A DNA stretch of 22,603 nucleotides from JAVBNJ01 sp031551625 (GCA_031551625.1 JAVBNJ010000144.1:1-22603); one strand, 5' to 3'. Shown: positions 5,276 through 14,865, numbered from the stretch's first letter. Notes: generated from the letters alone by a model not told the origin. Numbers and translations: made by a program.

Positions 5276-8209
5276 CTAATTTACAATAATTTCGTCAATA
5301 AAGATAAACGTCGGGTCGCCGGCGCCTATGTGCCACTCGGGCAAACGGCCACCACTCTTAGCAACCATGCGGATGTAACGTGTACGCACATTGACGGAAG
5401 CACCCAATTCCTGCATCTGCACGTCTTTACTATTTTTAGATACCTTATTGTTAATTGTACGTAAAGGTTGGAAATTGATTCCATCCTTTGACGTGTAGAA
5501 TTCCACTTGTGACGGATAAGAAATCCACGAAAGAATGTCTTGCAAGAAGCCTGCACCAATGTATTTCACCGCTTCTTCTTTCCCCAGGTCCACCACCACA
5601 TCTACATCTTGCGAACCGGAATAACCTTGCCACCGGCCAAGACGCCAATTAATTTTTCCGCGCACATGGTCAACCAATGCTTCGGGGCCACCGGCTGTGT
5701 ATTGGCGGTGTACTTTCGCATTGATGGAAACCGTACGACCTGCCGGGATTTCGTAAAATTCCGCCCTTACAGGCAAGCTGGCTTGCCCATTCAAGTAAGC
5801 AACGGCCTCAATTTTACACGACTTGGTTATATCAAACGGCTGAGAGTATAACGTACTCTTTTCCGTAGGCACACTACCGTCGAGCGTGTAATAAATTTTC
5901 GCTTCGGGTTGAGCACTGCGTAATGTAATTTGCTTGGCGCCGCTATAGCTCACCAATCCATCGTAATCAATGCTCGGCACAACAGTAATAGGGTAATCGG
6001 TAATGCTCGACACGGGGATGTCGGCATCGCCACTCCCCCACTGTTCGTTCGGTTTGCCGCCCATAGTAAATACCAATTCGCCACCGGCCATCACATCGTT
6101 GTGCATAATATAGCACTTGGTGTAGGGCAGCCCATTAAGCGTGGCCGATTGTATGTAAACATTTTCTGCACTTTGTTTTTTTGCACGGATGGTAAATGTT
6201 TTGCCGTTTTCCAAACGCACCGTTGCCTCGTCGAACACCGGCGAACCAATGGCATAGCGGACGTCGCCGGGACACACCGAATAGAAACCAAGCGAACTCA
6301 TCACATACCACGCCGACATCTGGCCACAATCGTCGTTGCCGCAAGAACCGTCGGGTTTCATAGTATACATTTCACTCATAATACGGCGCACCATCGCTTG
6401 CGTTTTCCATGGTTTGTTCACGTAGTTATACAAATAGGCCACGTGGTGACTCGGCTCGTTGCCATGCGCATACTGGCCAATGAGGCCGGTAATGTCGGCC
6501 TGGTTGCGCCCCGTTACTTTCTGCGATTCGTCGAACATCCGGTCGAGCAACCGGTCGAGCGAATCTTTGCCGCCCAACAGCGTGTAAAGCCCCGTTACAT
6601 CTTGCGGCACATATTCACCATACTGCCAACCGTTGGCTTCGGTGTAGTGTAACGACACTTCGGCGGGATTAAAGTCTTTCACAAAACGGCCATTGACGCG
6701 GGGTTGAATAAATCGCATTTGCGGGTTATACAAATTTTTGTAATACTGTGCACGCTCTATGTAAGTTTTATAATCAGCCGCACGTCCCTGCTGGCGCGCT
6801 ATTTGCGCAATGCACCAGTCATCGTACGAATATTCCAAAGTTTTCGACACCGACTCGTGTTCTTCCTCGCCAAGCACAGTGCCGTTTTTCACAAACACAT
6901 CAAGCCCGTATTTGCCACTATTGGCCGAAGCCAACATAGCATTGTAGGCAAGCGTTGTGTCGTACCCCTTGATGCCTTTCATGTAGGCATCAGCCAACAC
7001 CGACACCGAGTGGTAGCCAATCATACAATCGGTTTCGCAGGCGCCCAGTTCCCACATGGGCATCAAGCCGCCTTGTTGGTATTGCATCAAAAAAGTATTG
7101 ATAAAATCGTTCGTGCGTTTCTGGTCAATAATCGTGAGCAGCGGATGCAACGTGCGATACGTGTCCCACAACGAAAACACCGTATAGTAGTCGAATCCAT
7201 CGGCAGTGTGCACTTGCAAATCGCGGCCACGGTATTGTCCATCCACGTCCATAAAAATATTGGGAGCAATCATCGTGTGATAAAAATTGGTGTAGAACAC
7301 ACGTTGCTGTTCGCACGTGCCGCCGCTTACCTTAATTTTACTTAACTCTGCATTCCATGCAGCGCGTGCATTTTCGTGCGCCTTATCAAAATCAACTCCG
7401 GTGGCTTCGGCTTCGAGGTTCTTAATTGCCCCATCAATGCTCACTGCCGAAATAGCCACTTTCACTTCGATTTTTTCGTTGGCTTGCGTAGCAAAGGAAA
7501 CAATCCCTTTCAGATTTTTTCCTTCGGCACTCAGCATATCTGTTTTCACTTCGTCAACGTACAACGATTGTTGCGCAAAGGGTTTTGAGAACTCAGCCAC
7601 GAAATACAGGATTTGATTCTTAGCCCATGCACGCGAAGTACGCATTCCGCAAACGCGGTTGGTACCACGGAATTCAAGGCTTGCCGCCAACACTTCGTCG
7701 CGGTGTTTCAAATCAAGTATAATATTTGCAACTTCTGCTTCCGGAAATGTATAGCGGTGGAAACCCACACGGGCACTGGCTGTCAGCTCGACAAAGACAT
7801 CCGACTTATCAAGCCGCACACTGTAATAACCGGCGCTTGCTTTTTCGTTTTTATGACTGAACGACGAAGCATATTCATTGTTCAGCACCGACGGTGCACC
7901 AATGGTAGGCATCAGCAACACATCGCCATAATCGCTGCAACCGGTGCCGCTCAAATGCGTATGCGTAAAACCATAGATAATGCTATCGGTGTAGTGGTAG
8001 CCTGCACAGGCCTCCCACGAGCCATCAATACGCGTATCGGGGCTTAGCTGCACCATTCCGAAAGGAACAGTAGCGCCAGGGAACGTATGGCCGGGGCCGT
8101 CGGTACCCACCATCGGGTCAACCAAATCAACAGGTTGTTCTGTAACTTGTGAACAGGCGCTGACAATAGCCATAAACGCCATGAGGAAAAATAAAGATTT
8201 ATTTTTCAT
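5276..8209 (-). CDS. GH92 family alpha-mannosidase, lipoprotein with extra C-terminal modules
   Basis: GH92 enzymes are calcium-dependent exo-acting alpha-mannosidases that trim mannose from N-glycans or yeast mannan. The 977-residue protein has a lipoprotein signal ending at the lipobox VSAC (C19), so it is probably anchored to the outer membrane or facing the periplasm. The family's N-terminal signature follows: VDPMVGTDGPGHTFPG and GMVQLSPDTR. Catalytic-region motifs are GNEPSHH (E585, expected general acid) and GNDDCGQMSAWYV (D626/D627, expected base). After the catalytic part (to about residue 735) there are two further modules: a chitobiase/hexosaminidase-C-like domain with IYYTLDGSVPT (near 775) and a discoidin (F5/8 type C, CBM32-like) domain from about 825 to the end. 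The latter may bind sugar. No SusC/SusD pair or other glycosidase is adjacent, so this is not an obvious polysaccharide utilisation locus. Confidence 0.95.
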   Translation of the reverse strand: MKNKSLFFLMAFMAIVSACSQVTEQPVDLVDPMVGTDGPGHTFPGATVPFGMVQLSPDTRIDGSWEACAGYHYTDSIIYGFTHTHLSGTGCSDYGDVLLMPTIGAPSVLNNEYASSFSHKNEKASAGYYSVRLDKSDVFVELTASARVGFHRYTFPEAEVANIILDLKHRDEVLAASLEFRGTNRVCGMRTSRAWAKNQILYFVAEFSKPFAQQSLYVDEVKTDMLSAEGKNLKGIVSFATQANEKIEVKVAISAVSIDGAIKNLEAEATGVDFDKAHENARAAWNAELSKIKVSGGTCEQQRVFYTNFYHTMIAPNIFMDVDGQYRGRDLQVHTADGFDYYTVFSLWDTYRTLHPLLTIIDQKRTNDFINTFLMQYQQGGLMPMWELGACETDCMIGYHSVSVLADAYMKGIKGYDTTLAYNAMLASANSGKYGLDVFVKNGTVLGEEEHESVSKTLEYSYDDWCIAQIARQQGRAADYKTYIERAQYYKNLYNPQMRFIQPRVNGRFVKDFNPAEVSLHYTEANGWQYGEYVPQDVTGLYTLLGGKDSLDRLLDRMFDESQKVTGRNQADITGLIGQYAHGNEPSHHVAYLYNYVNKPWKTQAMVRRIMSEMYTMKPDGSCGNDDCGQMSAWYVMSSLGFYSVCPGDVRYAIGSPVFDEATVRLENGKTFTIRAKKQSAENVYIQSATLNGLPYTKCYIMHNDVMAGGELVFTMGGKPNEQWGSGDADIPVSSITDYPITVVPSIDYDGLVSYSGAKQITLRSAQPEAKIYYTLDGSVPTEKSTLYSQPFDITKSCKIEAVAYLNGQASLPVRAEFYEIPAGRTVSINAKVHRQYTAGGPEALVDHVRGKINWRLGRWQGYSGSQDVDVVVDLGKEEAVKYIGAGFLQDILSWISYPSQVEFYTSKDGINFQPLRTINNKVSKNSKDVQMQELGASVNVRTRYIRMVAKSGGRLPEWHIGAGDPTFIFIDEIIVN

Positions 8210-8236
8210 GGTTATTCAAATTGGTTAAACGTTTTA

Positions 8237-9838
8237 TCAAAACACTTTCAGCGCTGCTTCCAGTGCATTGTCAATAGACATAATCTCGGAATAAAACGCA
8301 CTCTCTTCGAGCGGCGTATTGCGGCCAATATAGGCACGCAGTTGCGCATCCAGAATGTGCCGGCATTCGCGCCATTCGGCTTCAGTAGCTTTCACGCCTT
8401 TTTCGGCAGCATACGAACGGAACATTGCATCAAATTTGTAGCGCGCCAAATACGATTTCAACTTATCGAGACTCTTGATCGCATTCAGTTCCATACGGTG
8501 TTGGTCGGTAAACTGTAAAGCAAAACGGTACACAAAACTCTTGCGCGATACCGACTCGTAGTACTTATTCATGCCCATCGTATCAAGCGGTACAAACACA
8601 TCGGGCATAATGCCGCCACCGCCGTACACAATTTTCCCTTTCGGTGTTTTGTATTGCTCGCCGCTGAATTTGCTACTGTCCGACGTGTTCATCTCGCCAT
8701 GCTTGTAGCGTTCGTACAACTCATTTTCGTATGCTTGCTTGTTATTTTTTTCGTATGGCTTTTGTATGCTGCGCCCTGTAGGCGTGTAATAGCGCGCCAC
8801 TGTGAGACGAATGCCCGAGTTGTCGCTGAACATAATAGGTTCCTGCACCAATCCTTTGCCGAACGAACGGCGACCCACAATAGTTCCACGGTCGTTGTCC
8901 TGAATGGCGCCTGCCACAATCTCGCTAGCCGATGCCGTGCGTTCATCTATCAGCACTGCCAGATTAACATCCTTGCAACGCCCACGGCCAGTGGCCTTAA
9001 AATCATGACGCGGACGACTACGGCCTTCGGTATATACAATTAAATTATCCTGTTCCAGAAATTCATTCGCCACTTCGAACGATTGGTCGAGCAACCCACC
9101 GCTGTTATCTCGCAAGTCCAACACGAGGTTTTTTAAACCCTGTGTCTGCAAGGTTTCAATGGCTTCTACAAATTCGGCATGTGTTGTTTTCGAAAACTTC
9201 GATATTTTTATAAAACCGGTAGTAGCATTTATCATGAAAGCAGCATCCACACTTTTCACCGGAATTTTATCGCGTGTAACCGTAAAGTGTACCAAATTGG
9301 TTTCACCGGCACGTTCAATGCCCAGATTCACCTTCGTTCCACGCTTTCCCCGTAACATTTTCACAACATTATTCTGCTCCATTTTTCTTCCTGCTACCAA
9401 CGAGTCGTCCACCGTAATAATCCGGTCGCCTGGAATAACACCCACCCGTTCCGACGGCCCGCCGGCAATCACGCTCATCACGATCACCGTATCGTTCGAC
9501 ATGTTGAACGTAACACCAATACCATCAAAGTTTCCTTCTATCGACTCGTTGGCCTGTGCCATATCCGACGCAGAAATATAGACCGAATGCGGATCCAGCT
9601 CTTCCATAAAAGCAGGCAATGTTTCTTCTATCAGTTGGCTCACATTCACCGTGTCGACATAGCTTTCCTGAATTTGTTCCACTATTAATTCCAGCTTGCT
9701 TAACTCCCTACCGGCATTGAGCGGCAAGGTGTGCGGGCGCATGGCTATCCGTTGTCCAAGAAAAATACCGACTAGCAATAACACGAGGTAAATAATCCAT
9801 CGTGAAAACAAAAAGCGATTGGGACGTTGTTCATTCAT
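8237..9838 (-). CDS. S41 family C-terminal processing peptidase (CtpA/Prc-like)
   Basis: A serine protease that cleaves substrate proteins at C-terminal tails, located in the periplasm and anchored by one N-terminal membrane helix (about residues 14-30, IIYLVLLLVGIFLG). After it come a cap region, a PDZ domain (about 95-175, with GIGVTFNMSNDT and GDRIITVDD) and the protease core. The Ser/Lys pair is visible: S303 in TASASEIV and K328 in SFGKG, 25 residues apart as in E. coli Prc. LDLRDNSGGLL is another conserved core block. The 533 residues match the Bacteroidota CTP type, longer than plant and cyanobacterial CtpA and shorter than Prc. The gene starts 5 bp after the dCMP-deaminase-like gene, an adjacency I recall as common in Bacteroides relatives. 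Confidence 0.95.
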   Translation of the reverse strand: MNEQRPNRFLFSRWIIYLVLLLVGIFLGQRIAMRPHTLPLNAGRELSKLELIVEQIQESYVDTVNVSQLIEETLPAFMEELDPHSVYISASDMAQANESIEGNFDGIGVTFNMSNDTVIVMSVIAGGPSERVGVIPGDRIITVDDSLVAGRKMEQNNVVKMLRGKRGTKVNLGIERAGETNLVHFTVTRDKIPVKSVDAAFMINATTGFIKISKFSKTTHAEFVEAIETLQTQGLKNLVLDLRDNSGGLLDQSFEVANEFLEQDNLIVYTEGRSRPRHDFKATGRGRCKDVNLAVLIDERTASASEIVAGAIQDNDRGTIVGRRSFGKGLVQEPIMFSDNSGIRLTVARYYTPTGRSIQKPYEKNNKQAYENELYERYKHGEMNTSDSSKFSGEQYKTPKGKIVYGGGGIMPDVFVPLDTMGMNKYYESVSRKSFVYRFALQFTDQHRMELNAIKSLDKLKSYLARYKFDAMFRSYAAEKGVKATEAEWRECRHILDAQLRAYIGRNTPLEESAFYSEIMSIDNALEAALKVF

Positions 9839-9843
9839 AAAAA

Positions 9844-10281
9844 TTAGTTTTTATCAGGTGGTACACATACTATCTCAATATTGGCGCGGCGAAGCAAATC
9901 AACGCCGTCGGCGGTGTGGTATTCGTCGCAGTATACCACGCGGCGGATACCCGCCTGTATAATCAATTTCGCGCATTCTACACAAGGCGATGAAGTTACG
10001 TACAGCGTAGCGCCATCGCTGCTATTGTTGGACTTGGCCACCTTCGTAATTGCATTTGCTTCGGCATGCAGCACGTATGGTTTCGTACGACCTGTTTCGT
10101 CTTCACATATATTCTCGAAACCACAAGGCGTGCCGTTGTAGCCGTCGGAGATAATCATGCGTTCCTTTACAATGATAGCCCCCACTTGCCGGCGAGTGCA
10201 GTAGGAATTTTTTGCCCACACACGCGCCATTTCCAAATAGCTTTTATCAAATTGCAATTGTTTTGCTTCCTTTGTCTCCAT
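9844..10281 (-). CDS. dCMP deaminase family protein (ComEB-like)
   Basis: A cytoplasmic zinc-dependent deaminase that probably converts dCMP to dUMP, feeding thymidylate synthesis. The 145 residues match the family. The zinc site is complete: H72 in VLHAEANAI with E74 as proton shuttle, and C100 and C103 in SSPCVECAK. The substrate-region motifs CTRRQVGAIIV and DGYNGTPCG are typical of deoxycytidylate deaminases rather than of cytidine or tRNA adenosine deaminases. The ATG at 10279-10281 lies 12 bp after the acyl-CoA synthetase stop, and the CTP protease follows 5 bp downstream. A TAACTTTG box at 10296-10289 on the minus strand resembles a -7 element but has no matching -33 box and lies very close to the start. 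Confidence 0.92.
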   Translation of the reverse strand: METKEAKQLQFDKSYLEMARVWAKNSYCTRRQVGAIIVKERMIISDGYNGTPCGFENICEDETGRTKPYVLHAEANAITKVAKSNNSSDGATLYVTSSPCVECAKLIIQAGIRRVVYCDEYHTADGVDLLRRANIEIVCVPPDKN

Positions 10282-10293
10282 TCGTTTTCAAAG

Positions 10294-11946
10294 TTATTGA
10301 TACAAGAATCGTTTAATACTTTTCTTCGGTGTTTTTTCAAACTCTTCGGGCATTATTCGTACCCGCGAAATTTGCGCATAGTTGGGCAATTCGTCGTTCA
10401 CTTTCAACCGTATTTCTTCCATGGCCCGTTCCAAACTGCCATTGTGAAGGCCATCGGCATCGGCGGCACTGTAGTCGGGATAAATCAAGGCCACCAACTT
10501 GCCGTCCTGCTCTATAACCAACGACTCCATCACATATTGTTTATTGTTGATGGTATCTTCAATTTCTTCGGGGTAAATATTTTGTCCCGACGCACCCAAT
10601 ATCATATTCTTACAGCGGCCGCGGATATAGAGATAGCCGTCTTTATCTATCACGCCCATGTCGCCTGTGCGCATCCAACCGTCGGCTTGCAGCACCTCTT
10701 TAGTTGCCGCTTCGTTCTTGTAATAGCCGAGGAACACATTGTTGCCGCGCACCAGAATTTCGCCCGGCACCCGTTCCGGATCATGCGAATTAATTTTTAT
10801 TTCCATACGCGCCGTGGCTTTCCCACACGAATAGAGACGCGCTTCTTTCCAATCGGAGTATGTAATAATCGGCCCGCACTCGGTCATGCCGTAGCCCACC
10901 GTGTAGCGGAAACCAATTTTTTTGAAAAACTCCTCGGCCTCGTGGTTGAATGAAGCCCCTCCAATAATTACCTCGTAAAAATTATCGCCGAATGTTTTAG
11001 TTAATGTCGTAACAATTTTTTTCATTATCTGCTGGTCGATAATCGGCAGTTTCAGCAACATTTTTACCGTTGTCTTCTCCAAGACCGGTTGCAATTGTTT
11101 CTTGTAAATTTTCTCGATAATCAACGGCACCGAAATAATCAACGAAGGTTTCACTTTCTCGAATGCATCCATAATAATCTTCGGCGTAGGCATGCGCGTA
11201 AGGAAATGCACATGTGTACCCACTGACATTTCGTAAATAAATTCAAACATCAAGCCATACATGTGCGCCATCGGCAACATCGACACCAGCGTTGATTCGT
11301 TGGTGAGCGACGGCAACGCTTCGTGCGCAAACTGCAAGTTCGATAACAGGCTTCGATAGGGCAACATCACACCTTTAGACATGCCGGTGGTGCCCGACGT
11401 GTAGTTAATCAACGCCAGCTCGTCTGGCTGGTCGCGGTGGTAGGCAATGTGCTCGGGACGGAAGTTTTTCGGATATTTTTTTCCGAAGTATTCGTTCAAC
11501 CGCTCGCGGGCGTTGCGGATACTTTCGTCTTTGCTATGCAGAATAGAAAAATCGAGCAGTGAAATAATCGCTTCGAGCTCCGGCATCGCACGCTCATTAA
11601 GGTTTTCCCACACCATGTCGCCCACAAAAAGGATACGCGCCTCGGAGTGATTCACAATGTGGTGTACGTTATCCGGCTTGAACTCGTGCAAAATAGGTAC
11701 TACTACGGCACCATACGTAAGCGTGGCAAAGAATATAACACCCCAGTTCGATTGGTTGCGTCCGCAAATAGCTACCTTATCCCCCTTTTTCAATTTACAT
11801 TCTTCAAAAATGATATGCATCTTGGCAATACGCCGTGCCATATCTTTATACTGCAATGTATTCCCGTTATAATCCGAGAGCGCCGAGCGGTCCCAATTTT
11901 CTTTAAAGCTCTTTTCGAAATAAGATAGAAAGCTTTGTTGTTCCAT
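10294..11946 (-). CDS. Long-chain acyl-CoA synthetase (AMP-binding, FadD-like)
   Basis: An ANL-superfamily adenylating enzyme that activates a fatty acid with ATP and joins it to CoA. At 550 residues it is close to the bacterial FadD length. The ATP-binding loop YTSGTTGMSKG spans residues 182-192. The A5 motif reads YGMTECGP. GWMRTGDMG is the A7 motif, and the C-terminal hinge has the usual YIRGRCKNMI. The last lysine, in TPKKSIKRFLY, lies where the catalytic A10 Lys is expected. It has no membrane segment. It follows the MsbA-like exporter by 35 bp and precedes the dCMP-deaminase-like gene by 12 bp. The neighbourhood of an exporter and a glycosyltransferase would fit lipid or lipoprotein work, but the substrate cannot be told from sequence. 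Confidence 0.92.
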   Translation of the reverse strand: MEQQSFLSYFEKSFKENWDRSALSDYNGNTLQYKDMARRIAKMHIIFEECKLKKGDKVAICGRNQSNWGVIFFATLTYGAVVVPILHEFKPDNVHHIVNHSEARILFVGDMVWENLNERAMPELEAIISLLDFSILHSKDESIRNARERLNEYFGKKYPKNFRPEHIAYHRDQPDELALINYTSGTTGMSKGVMLPYRSLLSNLQFAHEALPSLTNESTLVSMLPMAHMYGLMFEFIYEMSVGTHVHFLTRMPTPKIIMDAFEKVKPSLIISVPLIIEKIYKKQLQPVLEKTTVKMLLKLPIIDQQIMKKIVTTLTKTFGDNFYEVIIGGASFNHEAEEFFKKIGFRYTVGYGMTECGPIITYSDWKEARLYSCGKATARMEIKINSHDPERVPGEILVRGNNVFLGYYKNEAATKEVLQADGWMRTGDMGVIDKDGYLYIRGRCKNMILGASGQNIYPEEIEDTINNKQYVMESLVIEQDGKLVALIYPDYSAADADGLHNGSLERAMEEIRLKVNDELPNYAQISRVRIMPEEFEKTPKKSIKRFLYQ

Positions 11947-11981
11947 AACTAATTTATTATAGTAAGTTGATGTTTTTACGT

Positions 11982-13811
11982 TTATTCAAATGTTTGCAAA
12001 TCGCACAAGCGTTTGTAGATGCCGTTCATAGCTATCAATGCGGCATGATTCCCTGTTTCCACAATTTGCCCCTTATCCATCACTACAATTTTATCGGCAT
12101 ACTGGATAGTCGATAATCGGTGAGCAATTACTATTGACGTACGATTCTTCATCAAATTTGTCAATGCATCTTGCACCAGTCGTTCACTCTCGGTATCGAG
12201 CGCCGAAGTGGCTTCGTCCAAAATCAGAATCGGCGGATTTTTCAACACCGCACGAGCTATCGATAGTCGCTGCTTTTGACCACCGGACAAGCGGTTGCCT
12301 CCATCGCCAATAATTGTTTGGTAGCCGTCTTCCGTGTGCATAATAAACTCGTGCGCATTAGCCACCCTTGCCGCATTGATTACCTCCTCTTCCGTCACAT
12401 TTTCCAAACCAAACACAATGTTGTTGTATACCGTGTCGTTAAACAAAATGGGCTCTTGCGTAACCATGCTCATTTGATTATACAATGAATGTAAACCGCA
12501 ATCACGGATATCCACACCATCAATCAATATAGCACCTTCTTTCACATCATAGAAACGCGGAATAAGATTTACCAGCGTTGTTTTTCCAGATCCGGACTGT
12601 CCAACTAAGGCAACCGTTTCGCCCTTTTTGATCTCCAAATTTATACCATTCAAAATCAAATCAACGTTGTAAGCAAAGCTCACATCTTTAATAACGATTG
12701 ATTTTTCAAAGGAAGTCAACACTTTCGCATCGGGCGTTTCTTTTATTTCTGTTTCTGTATCCAGAATAGCAAACACGCGCTCGGCCGAAGCTAAGCCACG
12801 TTGGAAGTTAGCTGTTGCACTTGCCAACGATTTTGCCGGATTAAGGATCTGTGAAAAAATGACAATGTAAGCAATAAATTCACTACCGGTAAGGCTGCCC
12901 GAGCCGTTAATAATCAGGTTTCCGCCATACAGCACAATAAACGCTACAGCAGCAATACCAAGCACTTCCGAGAGTGGCGAAGCAATATCGGAACGATTCC
13001 ACATTTTTTTAAATACTACCCGTTGTGCATTATTCTGTTCATCGAATTTTTTGTTGATATATTTTTCGGCATTAAAAATTTTAATGATGCGAATGCCCGA
13101 AACCGCTTCTTCCAACAGACCCAGCAAGCTACTCAACAATGTTTGCGATTGTTTGGCATTTCGCTTAAGTAGCCGCGCCAAGCCGGAAATAATCAATCCG
13201 GAAATGGGTAATACCAATAAGGCAAACAGGGTAAGTTGTGGCGAATAATAGAACAACACAGCCGCGTAAGCCAGTATAAACAACGGATCACGAAGTATTA
13301 CCTGCAACGAACTTCCCGCCACCATTTGTATTTCATTGATATCATTAGAAGCCACCGAAAGCAAGTGTCCTTTTTTTGTTTTGCGAAAGAATCCAATATC
13401 CAAACTCATTAGCTTATCGAATAAATCCTGCCTTAAATTGCGAATGATAAAACTTTGCATACGCGTTATCGTACGCTGTGCTGTATACTTAAACACGTTA
13501 GCTAAAAGCACAGATACGAGTACAACAATGCAAGTAAAGATCAACGCGCTCATTGGCCCTTTAGTGACTTGCAGTTCTCCCATGAAGTGGTAAAAAACAG
13601 CCTTAATATACTCGAAACTAAACGAAAATTCGGGTATCACAATGGGTGACTGCGCTGCTGTCCCCGTATTAAAAATAAGATCTAACACCGGTATAAGCAA
13701 TGAAAAATTGAGAATACTAAACAAGACCCCAAACAAGACCAAAATAAGGTATCGAATTGCAATCGGCCACAATGGAGGTGCATACTTAAATAATCGAAAA
13801 AGAGTCTTCAT
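11982..13811 (-). CDS. ABC exporter, fused permease and ATPase (MsbA-like)
   Basis: A half-size type IV ABC exporter working as a dimer in the inner membrane. The N-terminal half (about residues 15-335) has six predicted membrane segments. The ATPase half shows Walker A GQSGSGKT (404-411), Q-loop VTQEP, signature LSGGQ (508-512), Walker B ILILDE (528-533) and switch IAHRLST. The 609 residues fit MsbA and other lipid or glycolipid flippases. Export of lipid A or a glycolipid is the usual assumption in Bacteroidota, but peptide or drug export cannot be excluded. The ATG at 13809-13811 lies inside the end of the glycosyltransferase gene, a 26-bp overlap that argues for translational coupling and a shared transcript. 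Confidence 0.92.
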   Translation of the reverse strand: MKTLFRLFKYAPPLWPIAIRYLILVLFGVLFSILNFSLLIPVLDLIFNTGTAAQSPIVIPEFSFSFEYIKAVFYHFMGELQVTKGPMSALIFTCIVVLVSVLLANVFKYTAQRTITRMQSFIIRNLRQDLFDKLMSLDIGFFRKTKKGHLLSVASNDINEIQMVAGSSLQVILRDPLFILAYAAVLFYYSPQLTLFALLVLPISGLIISGLARLLKRNAKQSQTLLSSLLGLLEEAVSGIRIIKIFNAEKYINKKFDEQNNAQRVVFKKMWNRSDIASPLSEVLGIAAVAFIVLYGGNLIINGSGSLTGSEFIAYIVIFSQILNPAKSLASATANFQRGLASAERVFAILDTETEIKETPDAKVLTSFEKSIVIKDVSFAYNVDLILNGINLEIKKGETVALVGQSGSGKTTLVNLIPRFYDVKEGAILIDGVDIRDCGLHSLYNQMSMVTQEPILFNDTVYNNIVFGLENVTEEEVINAARVANAHEFIMHTEDGYQTIIGDGGNRLSGGQKQRLSIARAVLKNPPILILDEATSALDTESERLVQDALTNLMKNRTSIVIAHRLSTIQYADKIVVMDKGQIVETGNHAALIAMNGIYKRLCDLQTFE

Positions 13812-14625
13812 TAGTTTTTTTTATGTGTTTATCTATTCCGTTTGGCACATATGTTAATTTCAACATTTTGTCTTGCTGAAAGGTCTTATTATTTAACAAT
13901 ATTCCGGAACGATCATTCTCGGGATGGTACAAGTGAAATACAATAGCCGCAAACTGCAAAAAACGTAGCTTAACTCCTGCATTAATTAAGCGCAATGCGA
14001 TATCATTATCCTCCATTCCCCAGCCCTCGAATACTTCATTATAGCCATTTACCAATAAGAGATCTTCTTTCCAAAATGCCATATTACAACCAACTACATA
14101 AAAATACGGATTCTGCGTATGGCGAAATGTGTGATATAGTTTGGCAAATAAAAAACAACGAAAAGCGTGGCTTCGCTTTTTTAAAAAAGAAGAATAAAAG
14201 GACGGAAAACCGGCTGATTCATTCATATATTTTTCGGTAGACCGCGACATAAGCAACGTTCTAACACCTGCTATGAAACAACCTGAGTGCGCGAAAAGCA
14301 CATGATCATAGATAAAATTCTTATCTAATAACACGTCTCCATCAACATTAATAATATATTCACCTTTAGCCTGTGATATTGCTTTATTTCGTATGCTTGC
14401 CAAACGAAACCCCTTATCAGGATGCCAGATATGAATTAGCGGAATTTGAAAGTATTGCTTCATTTCTTTCACTATCTCAGAGGTTTCAATCCCAGAACCA
14501 TCATCAGCAATAAGAATTTCCGTAGGCAATAATCGTTGTCTCATAACGGACTGCAAACATCTCTTCAAACGCGCAGGTGCATTATAAGTACTAATTACTA
14601 AAGAGCATGTGGTATTTTTTCTCAT
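13786..14625 (-). CDS. Family 2 glycosyltransferase
   Basis: An inverting glycosyltransferase with a GT-A fold that transfers a sugar from a nucleotide donor to an unknown acceptor. The N-terminal part shows LVISTYNAPARL and the nucleotide-binding DDGSG (D41/D42). The metal-binding DxD is in VDGDVLLD (D95/D97). The C-terminal part has EGWGMEDNDIALRL (about 200-213), the galactosyltransferase-like segment that usually carries the catalytic base. No membrane helix is evident, so it probably works at the inner face of the cytoplasmic membrane. It starts 2 bp after the DUF4834-like gene and overlaps the ABC exporter gene by 26 bp, which links it to an exported glycolipid or cell-surface glycan. 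This stretch appears more AT-rich than its neighbours, as is common for surface-glycan genes. Confidence 0.9.
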   Translation of the reverse strand: MRKNTTCSLVISTYNAPARLKRCLQSVMRQRLLPTEILIADDGSGIETSEIVKEMKQYFQIPLIHIWHPDKGFRLASIRNKAISQAKGEYIINVDGDVLLDKNFIYDHVLFAHSGCFIAGVRTLLMSRSTEKYMNESAGFPSFYSSFLKKRSHAFRCFLFAKLYHTFRHTQNPYFYVVGCNMAFWKEDLLLVNGYNEVFEGWGMEDNDIALRLINAGVKLRFLQFAAIVFHLYHPENDRSGILLNNKTFQQDKMLKLTYVPNGIDKHIKKTNEDSFSII

Positions 14626-14627
14626 AA

Positions 14628-14858
14628 CTACTCTTTTATTTCTTCGTAATCCACATACTCGCCCACTGTAGCATCTACCTTCTTTTCGTGTTGCGGAGCT
14701 TGCGTTCCGCGCGGTTGTGCATTGGCTGCACCATTTTGCATCTTGTCGAACTGCCGTTGCATACGTTTACCCAAAATTCGCATTACCCACGGGAACAACA
14801 AGCGAGGCAAATAATACAAGCCCGTTACTATCAGTATAAATATCAGTAATCCTGTCAT
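14628..14858 (-). CDS. Small membrane protein, DUF4834-like
   Basis: A 76-residue protein with one N-terminal membrane segment (about residues 3-22, GLLIFILIVTGLYYLPRLLF). A basic stretch follows (GKRMQRQFDKMQ) and then a polar acidic tail ending VGEYVDYEEIKE. This layout matches the small Bacteroidota family DUF4834 as I remember it; its function is unknown. The tail, with its YVDYEEIKE-like end, would face the cytoplasm. The gene is packed between two others with gaps of 7 and 2 bp, so it is certainly part of a larger transcript. A helper role for the 790-residue membrane protein encoded just upstream is possible but unproven. Confidence 0.75.
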   Translation of the reverse strand: MTGLLIFILIVTGLYYLPRLLFPWVMRILGKRMQRQFDKMQNGAANAQPRGTQAPQHEKKVDATVGEYVDYEEIKE

Positions 14859-14865
14859 CTCATAA

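Noticed and set aside
5930..6652. Long open frame of 240 codons on the plus strand
   Set aside because: It lies fully opposite the GH92 gene; its product is rich in His, Arg and Ile without domain logic, as expected for an antisense shadow.
8210..8236. Promoter in the gap before the GH92 gene
   Set aside because: The nearest sequence, AACCAATTTG, does not match TAnnTTTG and no -33 box is in place; read-through from the protease gene is more likely.
10066..10953. Open frame of 295 codons on the plus strand
   Set aside because: It is antisense to the dCMP-deaminase-like and acyl-CoA synthetase genes, both of which are clear. No promoter or family match.
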